From Cololabis saira (lineage: Eukaryota > Chordata > Actinopteri > Beloniformes > Belonidae), in contig NC_084607.1 in NCBI RefSeq assembly GCF_033807715.1, forward strand, positions 17,904,941 through 17,968,940: a DNA stretch of 64,000 nucleotides. The letters are read 5' to 3'. Below, piece by piece: positions 1-28,100 of this stretch; position 1 is the first letter of the stretch, and the number at the start of each line of letters is the position of its first letter. The notes under the pieces are model-generated. The model was not told the origin of the DNA, ran no database searches, and saw only the letters and a program-made list of their open reading frames with translations. The position numbers were made by a program, and so were the translations under genes.

Positions 1-200
1 TTGCTGTTCCTAAGACTGCGCTTTTCTGGAGTGAGATCTCTGATGTTGCTCTTGGGATCTGCTGGGACCATTGCTCAGCTTGGAGGACACAGCTCCAAGT
101 GCTCCCGCTATTGGCACCTCTGCTGTGTACACCATACACCCACATCTTTACACCCACATCTTTTTCCATTTCTTCATTCAACCCTTTTCATTTATCCAGT
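1..200 (-). pseudogene. LINE polyprotein C-terminal remnant
   Basis: The reverse complement of about 1-145 reads, in two frames, VPIAGALGAVSSKLS followed by QIPRATSEISLQKSAVLGTA. This resembles the segment near the C-terminus of a non-LTR retrotransposon protein common in fish and invertebrates. A frameshift separates the two pieces, so it is a dead fragment cut by the window edge. The LINE clade was not resolved. Confidence 0.45.
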
Positions 201-254
201 GTAGTTTGTTAGGCATTTACAGTTTATCCTCCTGGATGATTATTATATTATTAA

Positions 255-255
<1 letters not shown>

Positions 256-285
<30 letters not shown>

Positions 286-329
286 AAGAAGAAGAAGAAG
301 AAGAAGAAGAAGAAGAAGAAGAAGAAGAA
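256..329. repeat. (AAG)n microsatellite
   Basis: About 24 uninterrupted AAG triplets form an all-purine strand. It abuts the ATT tract that follows. Confidence 0.97.
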
Positions 330-330
330 T

Positions 331-15663
<15,333 letters not shown>

Positions 15664-17430
15664 CAATGTTTCATTTCACAGTCTGGATTTTTTTTTTCTT
15701 CTTTTTCAATTGTAGTTATTATATTTATTGACATTAAACAGCTTGTAAGAGGCTAAGCAGATCAGAAAAATACCATGCTGGCTTTATGAAACTGCAAGCT
15801 GAGGCACAAGGAGACTAAATGTTGAGATTAAATATTGTTCAGCTTCTGTCGACACATCGTGATGCCTTTCATGGTTGGTTATTTTCTACCCATTGTCCCT
15901 GTCCACAGTAATGTTAGAGATGTGGTCACACAAACATTAAAATGAAACTTGTCACAGAATAACTACTGTACTGCACTGCAGCTTTTCTCTATCTTTGCAG
16001 TATATCAGTTTGTCAATATAGCCTTTAAATGTCTGTCCAGAGGGTCCTGCACAGGCCCTTTTTCTTGTAAAAAACAAAAACAAAATAGGACTTTAACATC
16101 TCCTCTACAGTGGCACCATATGTTTACATAGTGTGGTGTATTTTAATTCATTTAAGTGAAAATGTTTCTGATTCTGGTAGAGGAATCCACCAAAATAAGA
16201 TATTACAGTAAACCATGGCCCCAAGGAGAGGTGATATCGTTTCTAATATTCCCTGCAGCTGCTTCATTGCTGCTCAATGTGCTGGAGAAAGATTTGCACA
16301 TCACAGCTTTGCAAAGAAGCACTCCACATTTAGTCAATGCAGAAACCGAAACAGTTTTGAGTGTACGACTCTCAGAGCAATGTCTACTGTAAGTGTTAGT
16401 TTTTGCCTCTTGCCTACTAACTTGTGCCGGGCGACCAGTGGATGTATTAATCATGAAAACAGAGCAGATGATACAGCACAGTATCAGTGCCCCTTTGGGG
16501 ATGCTGGAAGCTGCTTTCAGCAGTACAGAAAATGTGCATGTGCTGCTGCCTGCTTTACTGTCTTAATGACTTCAGTAGTGTAGTATTCTCTGCTCTAGCA
16601 GCTTTAACAGCTTCTTACTGCAACATGCAGGTAAATGAGGTGCTATTATGTTAACATTGAACTGATGATGTAAGATTTATAGTGTTATCTCACTACGTTT
16701 GTAAAAGACATGGCTTCATTTCTCATATCATGTTTATCGTAAAATCCAGCTGAAAAGTAGTAGAATATCAGTCCAGCTGAGATATGTGACTCCCCAAACC
16801 AATTCCACAAATAAACTGTGATTTTTTAAAAACAATAACATAATATGAAGCATCGTTGCATGGTTACTCGTGCTCTGTACTGTGTACTCGTTCTGTTTGC
16901 CAAAACGTCTAAAACTAATGTGTGTAGCTGTTTTCCTTTGGTTTCATAAGAATATTGACTTGAAAAACGGCCTCTGAATGTAAATGAAGTACAGCAGGTG
17001 TTTGGTAGAGAGGCTTTGTACTAATTCACTTTCAGTATTTGTACATTTATTGTGTTAGAAACTATGAAAATTACAGTTGCTGATATTTGGTGTTGTTTAT
17101 GCTGGCAAAAATATTGCTGCATACTAGGCTGGCACTTTTTCACCTAATTATAGAAAGGTGATCCAAATAATTTAAAGAAATCTATCTTTCCTCATGGGAA
17201 AATCTATGTTTTTTACCATAAAATATAGCATTTAACATCAAATATGTATTGCTGGAAGCCAGATTAATTTGGAAGCTCTCCAAAGCTTCCTTTACTCCAA
17301 ATTATGGTGGTAAGAAAAGGTATGAATAAAATAAAATAAAAACTGTAAAGATGTGTTCGAACTGCTTTAAGATTCATAGGGATCAGCAAAATATGAATGC
17401 TATTAAAATGAATTGGGTTTAATTTAATTA
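15664..17430. other. Probable 3' UTR and downstream flank
   Basis: This stretch follows the tmem235-like stop codon. It carries several ATTAAA sequences and AATAAA at 16810. The open frames near 16156-16583 overlap each other on both strands and show no family resemblance. Confidence 0.45.
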
Positions 17431-17606
17431 TAACAAACTGGATGTAATCAGAGCGCATGTGGATCATGTTTGGATTGAACTATATTGAATTACGCTGTAT
17501 TTATTTGGGCCTGCATTGAACCTGTTCATTTTCTCTGTAAAAGTGGTCTGAGATGATTTTTGTTGTGAAACTAGCACTTTATAAATAAACAGAATTGAAT
17601 TAAGTC
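17430..17606 (+). repeat. LINE 3'-end remnant
   Basis: The text ctgtaaaagtggtctgagat, then cactttataaataaacagaa and ttgaattaagt, matches the typical last segment of fish L2-type LINEs. The coding part is not recognisable upstream. Confidence 0.45.
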
Positions 17607-18983
17607 AGTGCTAAATATGCTTCTTCAAAATGACACCGCTCAACACTGCTGAGGGAAAAGAAAGGCAAGATGCTCATGACAGAGAAAGGTCCTACATGAT
17701 CAAATGTGTGTTTGCCTAAATGTGATTTGTAACATGATTTAAGGCACTGCGGCTGGATGATTACAACCAAGCCCATGAAACATTGCGTCTGCTCAGCTGT
17801 TTGTGTGGCAGCTACCAGGCCAGTCATCCTGCCTCAGATGGTACAGAAAGGAGATACAGTAGTAGTTAAAAAGAGAGGGTAAAGCACAGATACTCAGTCT
17901 CACAGCCCTCTATTATATGCGACATCTACTGAAATCTCATTAAACCTTTATGGAAGATGATAATTCAATCCGCTCTGGCAGAAGTTGGAGCTGAGCCATT
18001 ATTCTTTGGTTTGTGCCTCGTCCTTGACAGAGTGCAGTAATTTTGACACGAAGAACCTCCGGGCTCATTTTAAGAATTTATTTAGGTTTCCCATAACTGC
18101 TCTCCCTGATACGAATCTTTGCTTGTGCAGATGTTTCTTTAAATTCTCTCATATATTAACAACCAGCTTGATTATAAATAAAGTGAGTTGTTACTTCTGA
18201 TGGTCTTGAGTCGAAAATTACGTCTTTGACATTTATTTGTAGCAAAATGCTAAATAACCTTAACCTACTTCTCAGCTAATTGCCCTTGTTAAGCCTCTGA
18301 CAGGCCTTAAAATGTTATTCTACTGTGGGTAGAGTCTAAAAAAAGGATACATTTCTGTATAAAAATTAAATATAGATAGATACATGGTTGTTTAAAGCCT
18401 TGATTATTTAATCAGAGCACATTCTGGGGCATATTTAGAGCTACTGTTGTGTTTTTCTGCCATAGTGTCAGTAAGGTAGCTGATACAATTTTTCCACAAT
18501 CTTAAGGCTTGACAGTAGAAAAGCAAGAGAGATGTTTCAGAAATGTTGGTAGGAGCCATCAAATATAAACCTAAAAAGCGTAATCTATCTGTCTTGTACA
18601 AAACAAATGTGTTGGACCTCCAGCGATAGCCTCCAACCTAGTGTTCTTGCTGTAGTCTATCATCATAATGGATAAAGCACTACTGTTACAGAAAAGTGAA
18701 TGCATTACTCGCTCAAGGGCAACACTCTTTCTCTTTTAGAGTAAAATAGATTAACATGTTGCTCAGATGGATTTTGTTTCTGTGAAAAGTCGTAATGTTG
18801 TATCGTCCTTGCATAAAATCCCATTCAATAGCTGCACAATGAAAACTGTTGGGCCTGGAAACTCAAAGTGAATTGAGACAATTTTTTTTCCCACTTCCAA
18901 TCTGAAGAGCACTTCTATCAAATATTTAACTTGAGTTTTGTTATTGCAGGATTTCAATATGTTGAAAAGGCAAGGTCAGGATT
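17607..18983. other. Intergenic, nothing recognised
   Basis: No supported gene, RNA or bounded repeat was seen. Confidence 0.5.
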
Positions 18984-18988
18984 GTGTG

Positions 18989-19064
<76 letters not shown>

Positions 19065-19078
19065 TGTGTGTGTGTGTA
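18984..19078. repeat. (TGCG)n then (TG)n microsatellite
   Basis: About 20 units of TGCG end in a short TG run. The frames reading through it (ACVRACVR repeats) are artefacts. Confidence 0.97.
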
Positions 19079-20509
19079 TTGGTGATTCAATGCTATTTTC
19101 ATGTACAGACTACAGTTTTTTATTACACCGTAGAGGTGAACATAACAAGAAATGTGATGTTCTAATTTGTGCTAAATTGAATATATTTTATTGGAAATAA
19201 GAGTAAAATGCCTAAAGCGCTTCCTCTGACATCTTTCTTTTTTTCTGTGTAGTTGTTTTCGCTGTCTTTCCTATCAAAGTAGAAAGCAATAAGTAATTCA
19301 CCAACACTTTCATCTTCAAATTTAGAATCACAACATATTTCCTCCACGTTGAGGCAGCTGTTTAAAGCCGTTACATTTTTGGACACGCGCTCCACATCAC
19401 ATTGCTTCATTCTGCCGCTGCCACTGATGGGAGCGCAGAGTTGAAGTCTCAGGATTGAGTGGTCTCATAAACCGAGCAGGGGCCGAGTCCCTGGAGGAAT
19501 GTCAATGAGATGTGTTTCTTCTTACCCAGGAACCACTTGAAAAGTTAATTAGACTTGCACCGTTTTCAGTGAGCATCAATAGTAATTGTATTAAAGTTGA
19601 AGCTGAAGATCTCATTTTCATTATTTTGCTCCATCACAAATTTACTCTATTTGGGGTGAATTATGAAAAAGGAGGCCAATTAACCACTGGAAAACTGGGC
19701 GGAGGACAGCCCAACCCTTGAACTGAACATGGACGGTGTGACATGAGTGAATAAACTTTTCAGTTTAAATCCTGTTTAAACTCAAAAGAGACAAAAAAAT
19801 AACCCAAATATATTTATGGTGTTTAAATATTCTATATAATGTCAAACTGCCTGACAGCCACGATTACATGTTGTCAGCATCTCCCAACAAACGGTAGCGT
19901 CACAAGTTTGGAAATTGTGAGAGGGCAACGAGTCTGTAAATTGTTACTTTGTGTTTTGTGTGAACATCGATATTAATTTAACCATAATTATGCTTCACAA
20001 TCCATTTTTAATTCCCAACTCTAATCATTTAAAGGTTAGGGCCAATTTAAAAATGAATGGAGTCATATAAAGGAGAAATAGAAAAAGTAAACAACCTTGG
20101 CAAAGTTGGTGTCAGATGGGTCTGAACTGAAGAAACCTGCTGTGATCTCAGCTGTAGGTTTTCTAAAGAGGGATTTTGAAGCCTCTTTCTTTCTTTTACT
20201 GCAGCGGCACCATGTTCCAAACTGGTGAAATGAGCAGGCCAGGAAGCCGGTATAGTTTTTTCAAGTTAGGTATTATTTAGCTTGATTTAGCTCATCCGAG
20301 ATTATGATATTATAAGTCATGTTAGGCCTACGATACGTTGGGTCGGATGCTGTTGTTGTTAGAGTTAAAGGCATTAGTCCAATTGAGCAGGACCCTCCAA
20401 CAGTAGATACTAAATGATGGTTGCCTTGCAGCACCCCAGGGCTTTGTCACCTGTGACCACTGCTCATGCAAAGACCAGGAGACAGAGGTCCCATTCTGGA
20501 CCTCCAGCT
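19079..20509. other. Intergenic, nothing recognised
   Basis: No supported gene, RNA or bounded repeat was seen. Confidence 0.5.
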
Positions 20510-20525
20510 AGAAATGATGTCTTGG

Positions 20526-20708
20526 AGCCGCTCGGTGGCGTAGTGGGTTAAGCAGTGGCTCATGTACTGAGGCTACAGTCCTCCTGCAGCGGTCGCAGGT
20601 TTGAATCCTGGCCTACTCACCTTTGCTGCATGTCATCCCCATTCTCTCTCTACCCCCTTCCTGTCTGTACACTTTGAATAAAGAGCCCCAAAAAAATCTT
20701 CATAAAAA
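20526..20708 (+). mobile_element. tRNA-derived SINE with 16-bp target duplication
   Basis: The head carries a pol III A box (tggcgtagtggg) and a B box (ggtttgaatcc). A body containing gctgcatgtcatccccattc follows, then an A-rich end. The flanks are the direct repeats agaaatgatgtcttgg at 20510-20525 and 20709-20724, the mark of LINE-driven insertion. The tail region is a common one among teleost SINEs; the exact family was not assigned. Confidence 0.88.
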
Positions 20709-20724
20709 AGAAATGATGTCTTGG

Positions 20725-21547
20725 TGGAGACATCAGAAATGATGCAACCTGCAGTCACCTCAGACACTTTATTAATCTGAAAGGATAATCCATCTAAAAT
20801 GTTGTTGGGCGGGGGGAGCCAGGACCTTAAAATGAAGTTGTGGGGGATTGCAAAGCTGTTGTCATTTAGCTGAAAAACAGTTAGCACAGGCTGCCTGCTG
20901 CTAAGCAAAGCTACAGCCTCAGACCCTTCCACAGCAACTCACAGTTAGTCTGGTAAGAGCAGAGCACGACGTATTATTAGAATAAGAATGACTATGCTCT
21001 CTCAGATCACAGTTACAGCTCAGAAGTCAACACTTCATCATTAGGATGGTTGTATCTCTACACCACCAATATGCCTTCTATCTGGGGCGCTGTGAGCTGT
21101 GGTATCAGCAAATCTCAACGAAATGAATGAACCTTTCACAGTATAGCCCAAAACCCTGAACACCTTTTTATGTTTTCATGAGGTGGTTTTTCAGATGTGT
21201 CAATCATCCAGTTTATAGCAATAATGTAATGGAAACACTTTTTGCGCATTTCCATGTCATGGTGAAGAAGCCAGTCAATCTAAAGCCCTCAAAATCTGGT
21301 TTCTGTTTTTGACCTCATTGATGTGATGTAGTTGTATTATTACACCACTTAATCATCATACATTACTACATTACGTAAGGGCTTTATCGCTGAATAATCA
21401 TTTGAATGATCATCCTAAAGATATTTTTGTGCATTTTCTTTTTTGTAGTTTAGAAGAAAAGTCTCACAGGATGAGACACGGAGACTTACAAAAAACACCA
21501 TTCAATGGAAACACCGACCCAAAGCCGACAAATTAATGTTGCTAATG
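20725..21547. other. Intergenic, nothing recognised
   Basis: No supported gene, RNA or bounded repeat was seen. Confidence 0.5.
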
Positions 21548-21551
21548 TTAA

Positions 21552-22024
21552 AGGAGCTGTATGTAAGAGCAATAATAAAACAAATCATAAAATGACTCTG
21601 ATAAGTCAACAGACATTTAAAAATCATGTTCATTTCAAATACTTATGTCACTGACAACAGCACTCAAGCCAGGATATTCCAGTTTAAAAAGAGGAGTTGC
21701 AGCCCTCAACTGATGTTTATGTTGTCATTTTTTGTTTTGCCTGAAGCTCCACCCTCCACCTATCTCCCAATCACCAAGTCAGTATTGTTTCTGAAGCTCC
21801 ACCCTCCACCTATCTCCCAATCACCAAGTCAGTATTGTTTCGGCATCCGGGTTGCCAGCTCGGCTCTAATTATCGCAGCCATGGCAGCCTACGTTCTTGC
21901 TGCATTCTGCAGCCTACCTGGCAACCTCTGGTCGGGGGGAGGAGGGGGGAGGGTACACGCCGCTCAACAATATTTTGAAAGTGACTGCAGTACCAGTTTT
22001 GGCCATTTCTTACAGACGGCTCCT
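21552..22024. mobile_element. Non-autonomous DNA transposon (MITE) flanked by TTAA
   Basis: The ends AGGAGCTGTATGTAAGA and TCTTACAGACGGCTCCT are inverted repeats with two mismatches. TTAA lies on each side (21548-21551 and 22025-22028), as with piggyBac or Kolobok insertion. The inverted match also extends through TGTTAA, so the exact end could be 6 bp further out. The interior holds a perfect 50-bp tandem duplication and a G-rich run, and encodes no transposase. Confidence 0.72.
21741..21840. repeat. Perfect 50-bp tandem duplication
   Basis: The unit beginning ctgaagctccaccctccacc occurs at 21741-21790 and again, base for base, at 21791-21840, inside the MITE. Confidence 0.97.
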
Positions 22025-22378
22025 TTAACACAGCCTACGCCATTATCTAACGTTAATATTGTTTGTTTGACAGACTTCTACCTTCCCTTCCTGTGATCAA
22101 GAACATCTTCTTCACCTCAAATTTTGGGATCATTAACCCATCATGAGGAAAAAAGCAGTATGCTTTGGTGCTTTGAATGCATTGAGGGCTTCCCTTATGG
22201 AGAGGGATCGTGGGCGAAGTAGTTGTAAATATCCACGAATGTCAAATTTGGCAGTTTCACTAAACTTTATGGGAGTCGGCAGTTCGTTTGACTGCAAATA
22301 TAAATCAAATCCTAGGGTCTTAATTTTATTGGAATATCGGTGCTTTTCATCAGTGGTAGGGTGGGCTATTTTAGGGTG

Positions 22379-22731
22379 TAATAATAATAATAATAATGAC
22401 TTGGATTTATATAGCGCCCTTCAAGGCACCCAGAGCGCTTTACAGAAATCATTATTCATTCATACACATTCTCACCAGTGGTGGTAAGCTACATTTGTAG
22501 CCACAGCTGCCCTGCTGCAGACTGACAGAAGCGTGGCTGCCATATCGCGCCTAACGGCCCCTCCGACCACCACCAACATTCATACACATTCAAACACATT
22601 CACACGCAAGGTGGGTAAGGTGTCTTGCCCAAGGACACTACGACAGCAAACTGGGACAGAGCGGGATTCGAACCGCCGACCTTCCGATCATTGGACGACC
22701 CGCTCTACCACCTGAGCTACTGCCGCCCCCG
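22379..22731 (-). mobile_element. tRNA-derived SINE (V-SINE-like), minus strand
   Basis: The reverse complement begins GGCGGCAGTAGCTCAGGTGG with an A box, and GGTTCGAATCCCGC as the B box. It is followed by the conserved segment TCCTTGGGCAAGACACCTTA and, near the end, a block reading CTATATAAATCCAAGTCATT. It ends in an (ATT) run at 22379-22397. The layout fits fish V-type SINEs. A target duplication was not found. Confidence 0.82.
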
Positions 22732-24839
22732 ACATCATGCACTCTGACCGAGGACAGGCTGGGCATCCTAAAGATGGCACCAACAACAACAAAGTCATTA
22801 GACTGATACCCATGAATATGAAAGTTTCCTCTGATCTTTTCAGAGAGGCCCACTAGCTCAGCTGTGACGTTATCATCTACGTTGCCAGGACTAGCAGAGT
22901 GAGCGTACTGCATTCTAGCATCCTCCAGGGTACTTTCTACTGAGTCAAATATGCCAAGAATGAACTGCCTTAATTCCATACTTGGTTCTACTTGTTACTG
23001 AGAAATGAACATTGAGAGACATGAGCTAATGAAGCATTACATTTGCATCTGGAACTCAGTTTCTAAGTTGTTTTCCAAATTCCAGAGCTGAAAGTGACAA
23101 ATTAATTGCTCCCCAATGCTAAACTTACAACACATCAATTTAGACAAACTCCGAGGACCCTGAGTTCAGTACTCAGCAAGGCTGCCCAGAGCTGGATAAG
23201 GAAAAGCTGTGGTTTAATGTTTGTAAGACACATACACAATACTCTCATATAGGCATGTTGCCACAGTCTAATCCTTCAATATACTTTGCAATATAGCACA
23301 AGAGCATCTCTCTTAGATGCATTATTATTTGTCCAAATTCAAATTGGTTTTCATGGATGACATTGACCAAAGGCCCGAGTTCTGACTTCCTATGGCAAAT
23401 GAAACATGATTATATTTGACTTCACGTATATAGTCGCCATCGTGCTGCGGCAAGTGTAACAGTGATGTGGTCACAAACATAGAGCCATTTCCTAATTCAT
23501 TCCCCAGACAGTATTTATTTTTGGTCAAAAGTGGGGCAATAAATATGACTTCTAAGTAAGTTTGTCTGCAGGTTGCATGGTGGCCCTGCTTGTGTTTGCC
23601 TACATGGACTTGACTGAGTGGGAAATCTGTTTTTTTCCTGGTAAGCTCCACGTGGTTCGTTTTCCAGTCTTTGAATATGTTCATCCAAACTCATGGCCAT
23701 CTATCCCACTTGTATGCCATATTAGATAACTTTTATTAAAGATGCTGTTATATGATCAACACCTTTTTGTATTTTTATTTAGTTTTTGTTCAGCTGGAAG
23801 CTTAAGCATGTTGTTTTCTAGAGCACATCCTCATTTGAAATCAGACAGATCACAACAAAACCAGAAAGAGCATAATTAACTACATTAACTCCACAATATC
23901 AAAAGACCTAGTTTGGTTTTACTTTTCTTCCATCTTTCCTACCCTCTCCTGTCATATTCTCTGTCTCACTGGACTGATTTCAACAAAACAAAGACTGATT
24001 GTTTCTGTTGAAATCAAGCGTATTCTTATCTCCACAGTGCAGCTCCCTCCATAGCTCCAACAAAATGCCAGTACACAGTGTCAACCTGGGGCCAGTAGGG
24101 TTAATGAGGCCAACAAATAACACAAATAAAGCATGAGGTAAATTACGTGTGAGCAGCAAGCCTTGTGTCCTTCATCTCCTAGAATTATGCAGCGAGCATG
24201 GCAGCAAACCTTCCAGAGACCCAACAAACCGTGACATCGAATTTGATTTAGCAAAACTTTGTCATATTGATGCCATTTTCTGCCTAAACTCATCCTGCAA
24301 AACAAAAAAGACTACTTTCTAAATCTGCTCAGTCTTCTCTTGGTCTCCGTGGAAACATTCTTGGTGGCTCCAGGAGTAAAGCAGAGTGAAATTGATGCAA
24401 CCATTAAGTATCTCAGAGGTTGCTGTGAAAGAAAGCCCAGAGATTAAAGCCCAATCAAGGACAAATTAATGAAAAAGCACCTGGTCCTTGATATACCGTA
24501 GGTTAAATGCAACCTTATAGGAACATCAAATGCCATATTACACAAGTGCAGAAGTACACCCTGTGACTGCTTCAGCTGAATAAGATGTGCAATCATTTGT
24601 GTATTACAGCTCTTTCGCAATATTTCAGGTTGGTTAAGGTCTTGAACAGGGCTACTGAAACACTTTGATTATTCTGTGCCTCAGCCATTCGGTTGTAGAT
24701 TTGATGCTCTGCTTAGAATCATTTCTCCGTCACAGGGAGCAGTCTGAAACTGCTGCCCAGGTCTGAATCTGGAATGCTTTGGTGTACAGAAGAGTTCATC
24801 CTCAACTGCATGACTGGCAGGTGGTTGTGTTGTAGATTC
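22732..24839. other. Intergenic, nothing recognised
   Basis: No supported gene, RNA or bounded repeat was seen. The minus-strand frame at 23325-23684 lacks any recognised domain. Confidence 0.5.
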
Positions 24840-25130
24840 AAATCAACCCCCAACCATTGGAATTGAAAGTTTGTGCCGGCATGTTGGATTTGCTTCAGTT
24901 GGGGTTTTTTTGCCAGACAAGATAATGTGCATCATGCCCATATCAAATAATAACCATTTGGATATATGGACCACTTTGGTGTCATCCATCCAAGGAACAT
25001 TTTTTGGATTGGCATTCTCCTGGCATCCCTTCCAAACAAGCCACATTTGTGCACACTTTTCCTAATTGTCCAATCACGAATTTGATGTAAAATTTTCTCT
25101 TGGGTGTTATAATTTCTCTGAGCGTTGCAT
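24840..25130 (-). pseudogene. Tc1/mariner-type transposase remnant
   Basis: The minus strand shows, across frames, IRDWTIRKSVHKCGLFGRDA followed by a degraded KKxF-like and DDTKV segment (PWMDDTKVV). These correspond to the helix-turn-helix to catalytic region of Tc1 transposases. Frames are broken and a piece between them is missing. Confidence 0.5.
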
Positions 25131-28100
25131 AATATGACGACAGGGAGCTTTCTGACAGCTGTAGCTGTTCATAGCTGAGCTTGTGTGTCTTTCTTTTTTT
25201 CTTTTAGATGAATGAAAAACAAGTGACCTTATCAGCATAGGAGTGCTGAAGTTTTTTTTTCCCCAACATGCTAAAATTACATGTAATAAGGTCAATGATT
25301 GGTATTTCAAAAAAATCTTCTCAAATTCAGGTGAAAACACTTTTGCATGTAAGTAATGTGCTGGGGTGATTTCTAGTGAATGTATGCATATTTTTACACT
25401 CTGTAGCTTCAAAAAGACAATTTCCTCACACCAATGTTCAGTTGTTTTGCATATTTTGACAGATAACACCTGACAGAAAATGAATGGTAATCAATTAAAC
25501 AAGGATGTTTCCTTGGGACATCTCTTGGATAGCATTTTCCCCCTCATTCTCTCCTGGCTTATCTTAAAAGAAAAATTACAATATACACCCCTCATTACTG
25601 GGCTTCCTTAAGAAACAAGTAAACAACCAAAAATGGTAATATGACAAAAATGAAATCACCTTACATGATGGGTAAACCAAAATGACACCATTGCATTTCT
25701 GGGAACCAAACGTATTATTCTTGTCTCTTCTCTATCACACACACCTTTACACACTGATGAATGAACTGGGGCAAAACAGTGTCTTGCTCTAGGGCTCTTC
25801 AACATGTGGACTGGGAAACCCAGGGACCAACTGACCTTCCAGCTGGCAGACATTCCCTCCTTCCCCTGAGCCACAGTCGAGCAGTCGCTCATTGTTTTGC
25901 TCTGCTCCTGCTCTGGAGGGAGGCGTCTGCCTCACGTTCATTACAGTTCATTAACTTGTTTCTGGTTGTGTTGTTTGACACTATGCTCAGATCTGTGCAG
26001 TAGGTTAATTGATGGTTGTTTTATTTATTCATTTATTTTTTTATTGCATTCTTTTTTCCCCATAGAAACCATGAGTCTGTTGTGTTGAGAGGCAAAACAA
26101 CGAGTGCAGTGGGAGATAGAATAATAATGTTGCAGGCAGGGGAACCACACTGAACTGAAAGAGACTGAAGTCCACGCAGCTGGAGACCTGCAGAATCAGG
26201 CAGTACATTTGATCTTTTATTCGTTTTTCACATTGTAACAATTTAAAGATGTGGATTTGACCGATGAGTTATGGTTGAATGTACACTTAAGAACAAATAA
26301 ACACTTTCAGGTCACTTAATAAATCGCAGCCTTTAATCTGTCTTTCATCTCTTTGTGGCTTATCATCCTGGGACCATGAAATTTAACCATTATGTGTTCA
26401 AGAGCTGGCATGTGTCTCTGAGAAAATGTAAATTGTAAATTGCCATTGCTGCCATGAGGAAATGGGAAAAAATAACAAAGAAAAAGTCCCAGATTAAAAT
26501 ATCAAACAGACGTGATTGCATCCCTTGTGGCTTCTTTCTAACCAGCGGGAGTAAGCAGAGGGGGAAATAATCATGCAGATGGACACAGAAGTGGCAGGAC
26601 AGGCATCCTTCAGAACACTAGGTGTCAGCATTTGGCCATCTTTTTCCTCCCGAACTGTGCATGGATTCAAAATTATGTTGATTTATACATATTCAGTATG
26701 ATGTTGGCTGGATTTTTTTTTTTTACATTTACAAGTGTTGTATATTTTCGTTATTGTCATTTTTTCCCTTCATAACACAAATGTACAGGGTCTTTAACTA
26801 TAGATAGCATAAATTGTTATGAAGTTATTCAGTCCCAGTCAGAAGTGTCTTTGAATTAATTTTGTGAAGGTTTGTGCAACGGAGAACAGGTTAGGACAAT
26901 GGAGAAATTAATAAATATTAATAATAAATTAAAAAAAATTAATAAATATTTAATAAAATTAAATTAGTTTTGAACTTAGTAGTTAAAAACACATTCATAA
27001 AATATATTTTCAGACTGTCTGCAAAAAAAATTTAAGTTGAAGTGTAAAACACACTAACTCTTTTTTTACTTTCAAACTTGCAGAGTTTCTGTGTCATGGG
27101 GTTCTATTTCCAGTCTTGATGTCCGCATACAATCACAACATCACAGCTGTCTGGCACGAAACAGCACATGTGTCATATGAGGAAATTCAAAGCTGCGCTT
27201 CCAGTAAAGCCCAGCTGGGCTATTTGTCTTTTCGCTATTTCCTGAAGTTCACTTCCATTACTGTAAAGTTGTGATCCCTCTCTGATGAAAGACTTTTCGC
27301 CTGTGAAATCTATGCAAACACTTCTTGTCTTATAATTACAATTCTTGGTCTCAAAAAGGACAATTTCTTACATTTTCTACATGCATTAGAAAAATTTCCC
27401 TATAATGAACCCATCCAACACAGAATATGATCAAATCTTTCCTATACCATCTGATTTGAACTGCTGAAAAGTTTTCACATGTTCCTTCCTAACATTTGAA
27501 CTTAAGTCTTTATCCACTCACACCCAAACAAAACCTGAAGTAATCTTTGCCGAAAATCCCTGATTTGTCAGGATGAATCAGAGTTCTCCAGTTTCTTTTT
27601 TTTTTTTTTGCAGGAAGTTGACCCCCATTTGTCTTAAAAGAAAGAAATACCCTTTGTTTAGTGTTTGTAATGCCTTTTTGACTTCATGTTTGATCTCCTG
27701 CAGTGGCAGAACAAAGACCACATTATGGCCTTTTTTTGTTACCCACAGAATGAACAGCATCCCTCCCTCAAAATTGTTCTGAGTCATATATTGTAAACAA
27801 ACACGCAGTGATGCAGTGTTTCCAGGAGCTTGCTCCCATGTACACTGCAAACATCAGCCCACTGATATATTTGCTAGTCCCAGTTTGGATCTAACCTCAT
27901 TGCATTGGCTGCTCTGATGTGCAGCATGTGTTCATTCCTGTAGACCTGGCTCTTTTGCCACAACAAACAAAGCCGAGGAATGGTCACTATGCACTTGTCA
28001 ACATTTAATCCTTCCCACTTGCGGAGTTGACCAGGAGTGCATAAGGTCATGCCACCCTGGATCACACAAAGGAGCCAAAGCAGCCCACTGCAAGTCTCAC

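Noticed and set aside
22638..22731. Possible tRNA gene on the minus strand (A and B boxes, TAGCTCAG...GGTTCGAATCC)
   Set aside because: The 3' acceptor strand does not pair with the 5' end. The sequence continues into a SINE body, so it is a SINE head.
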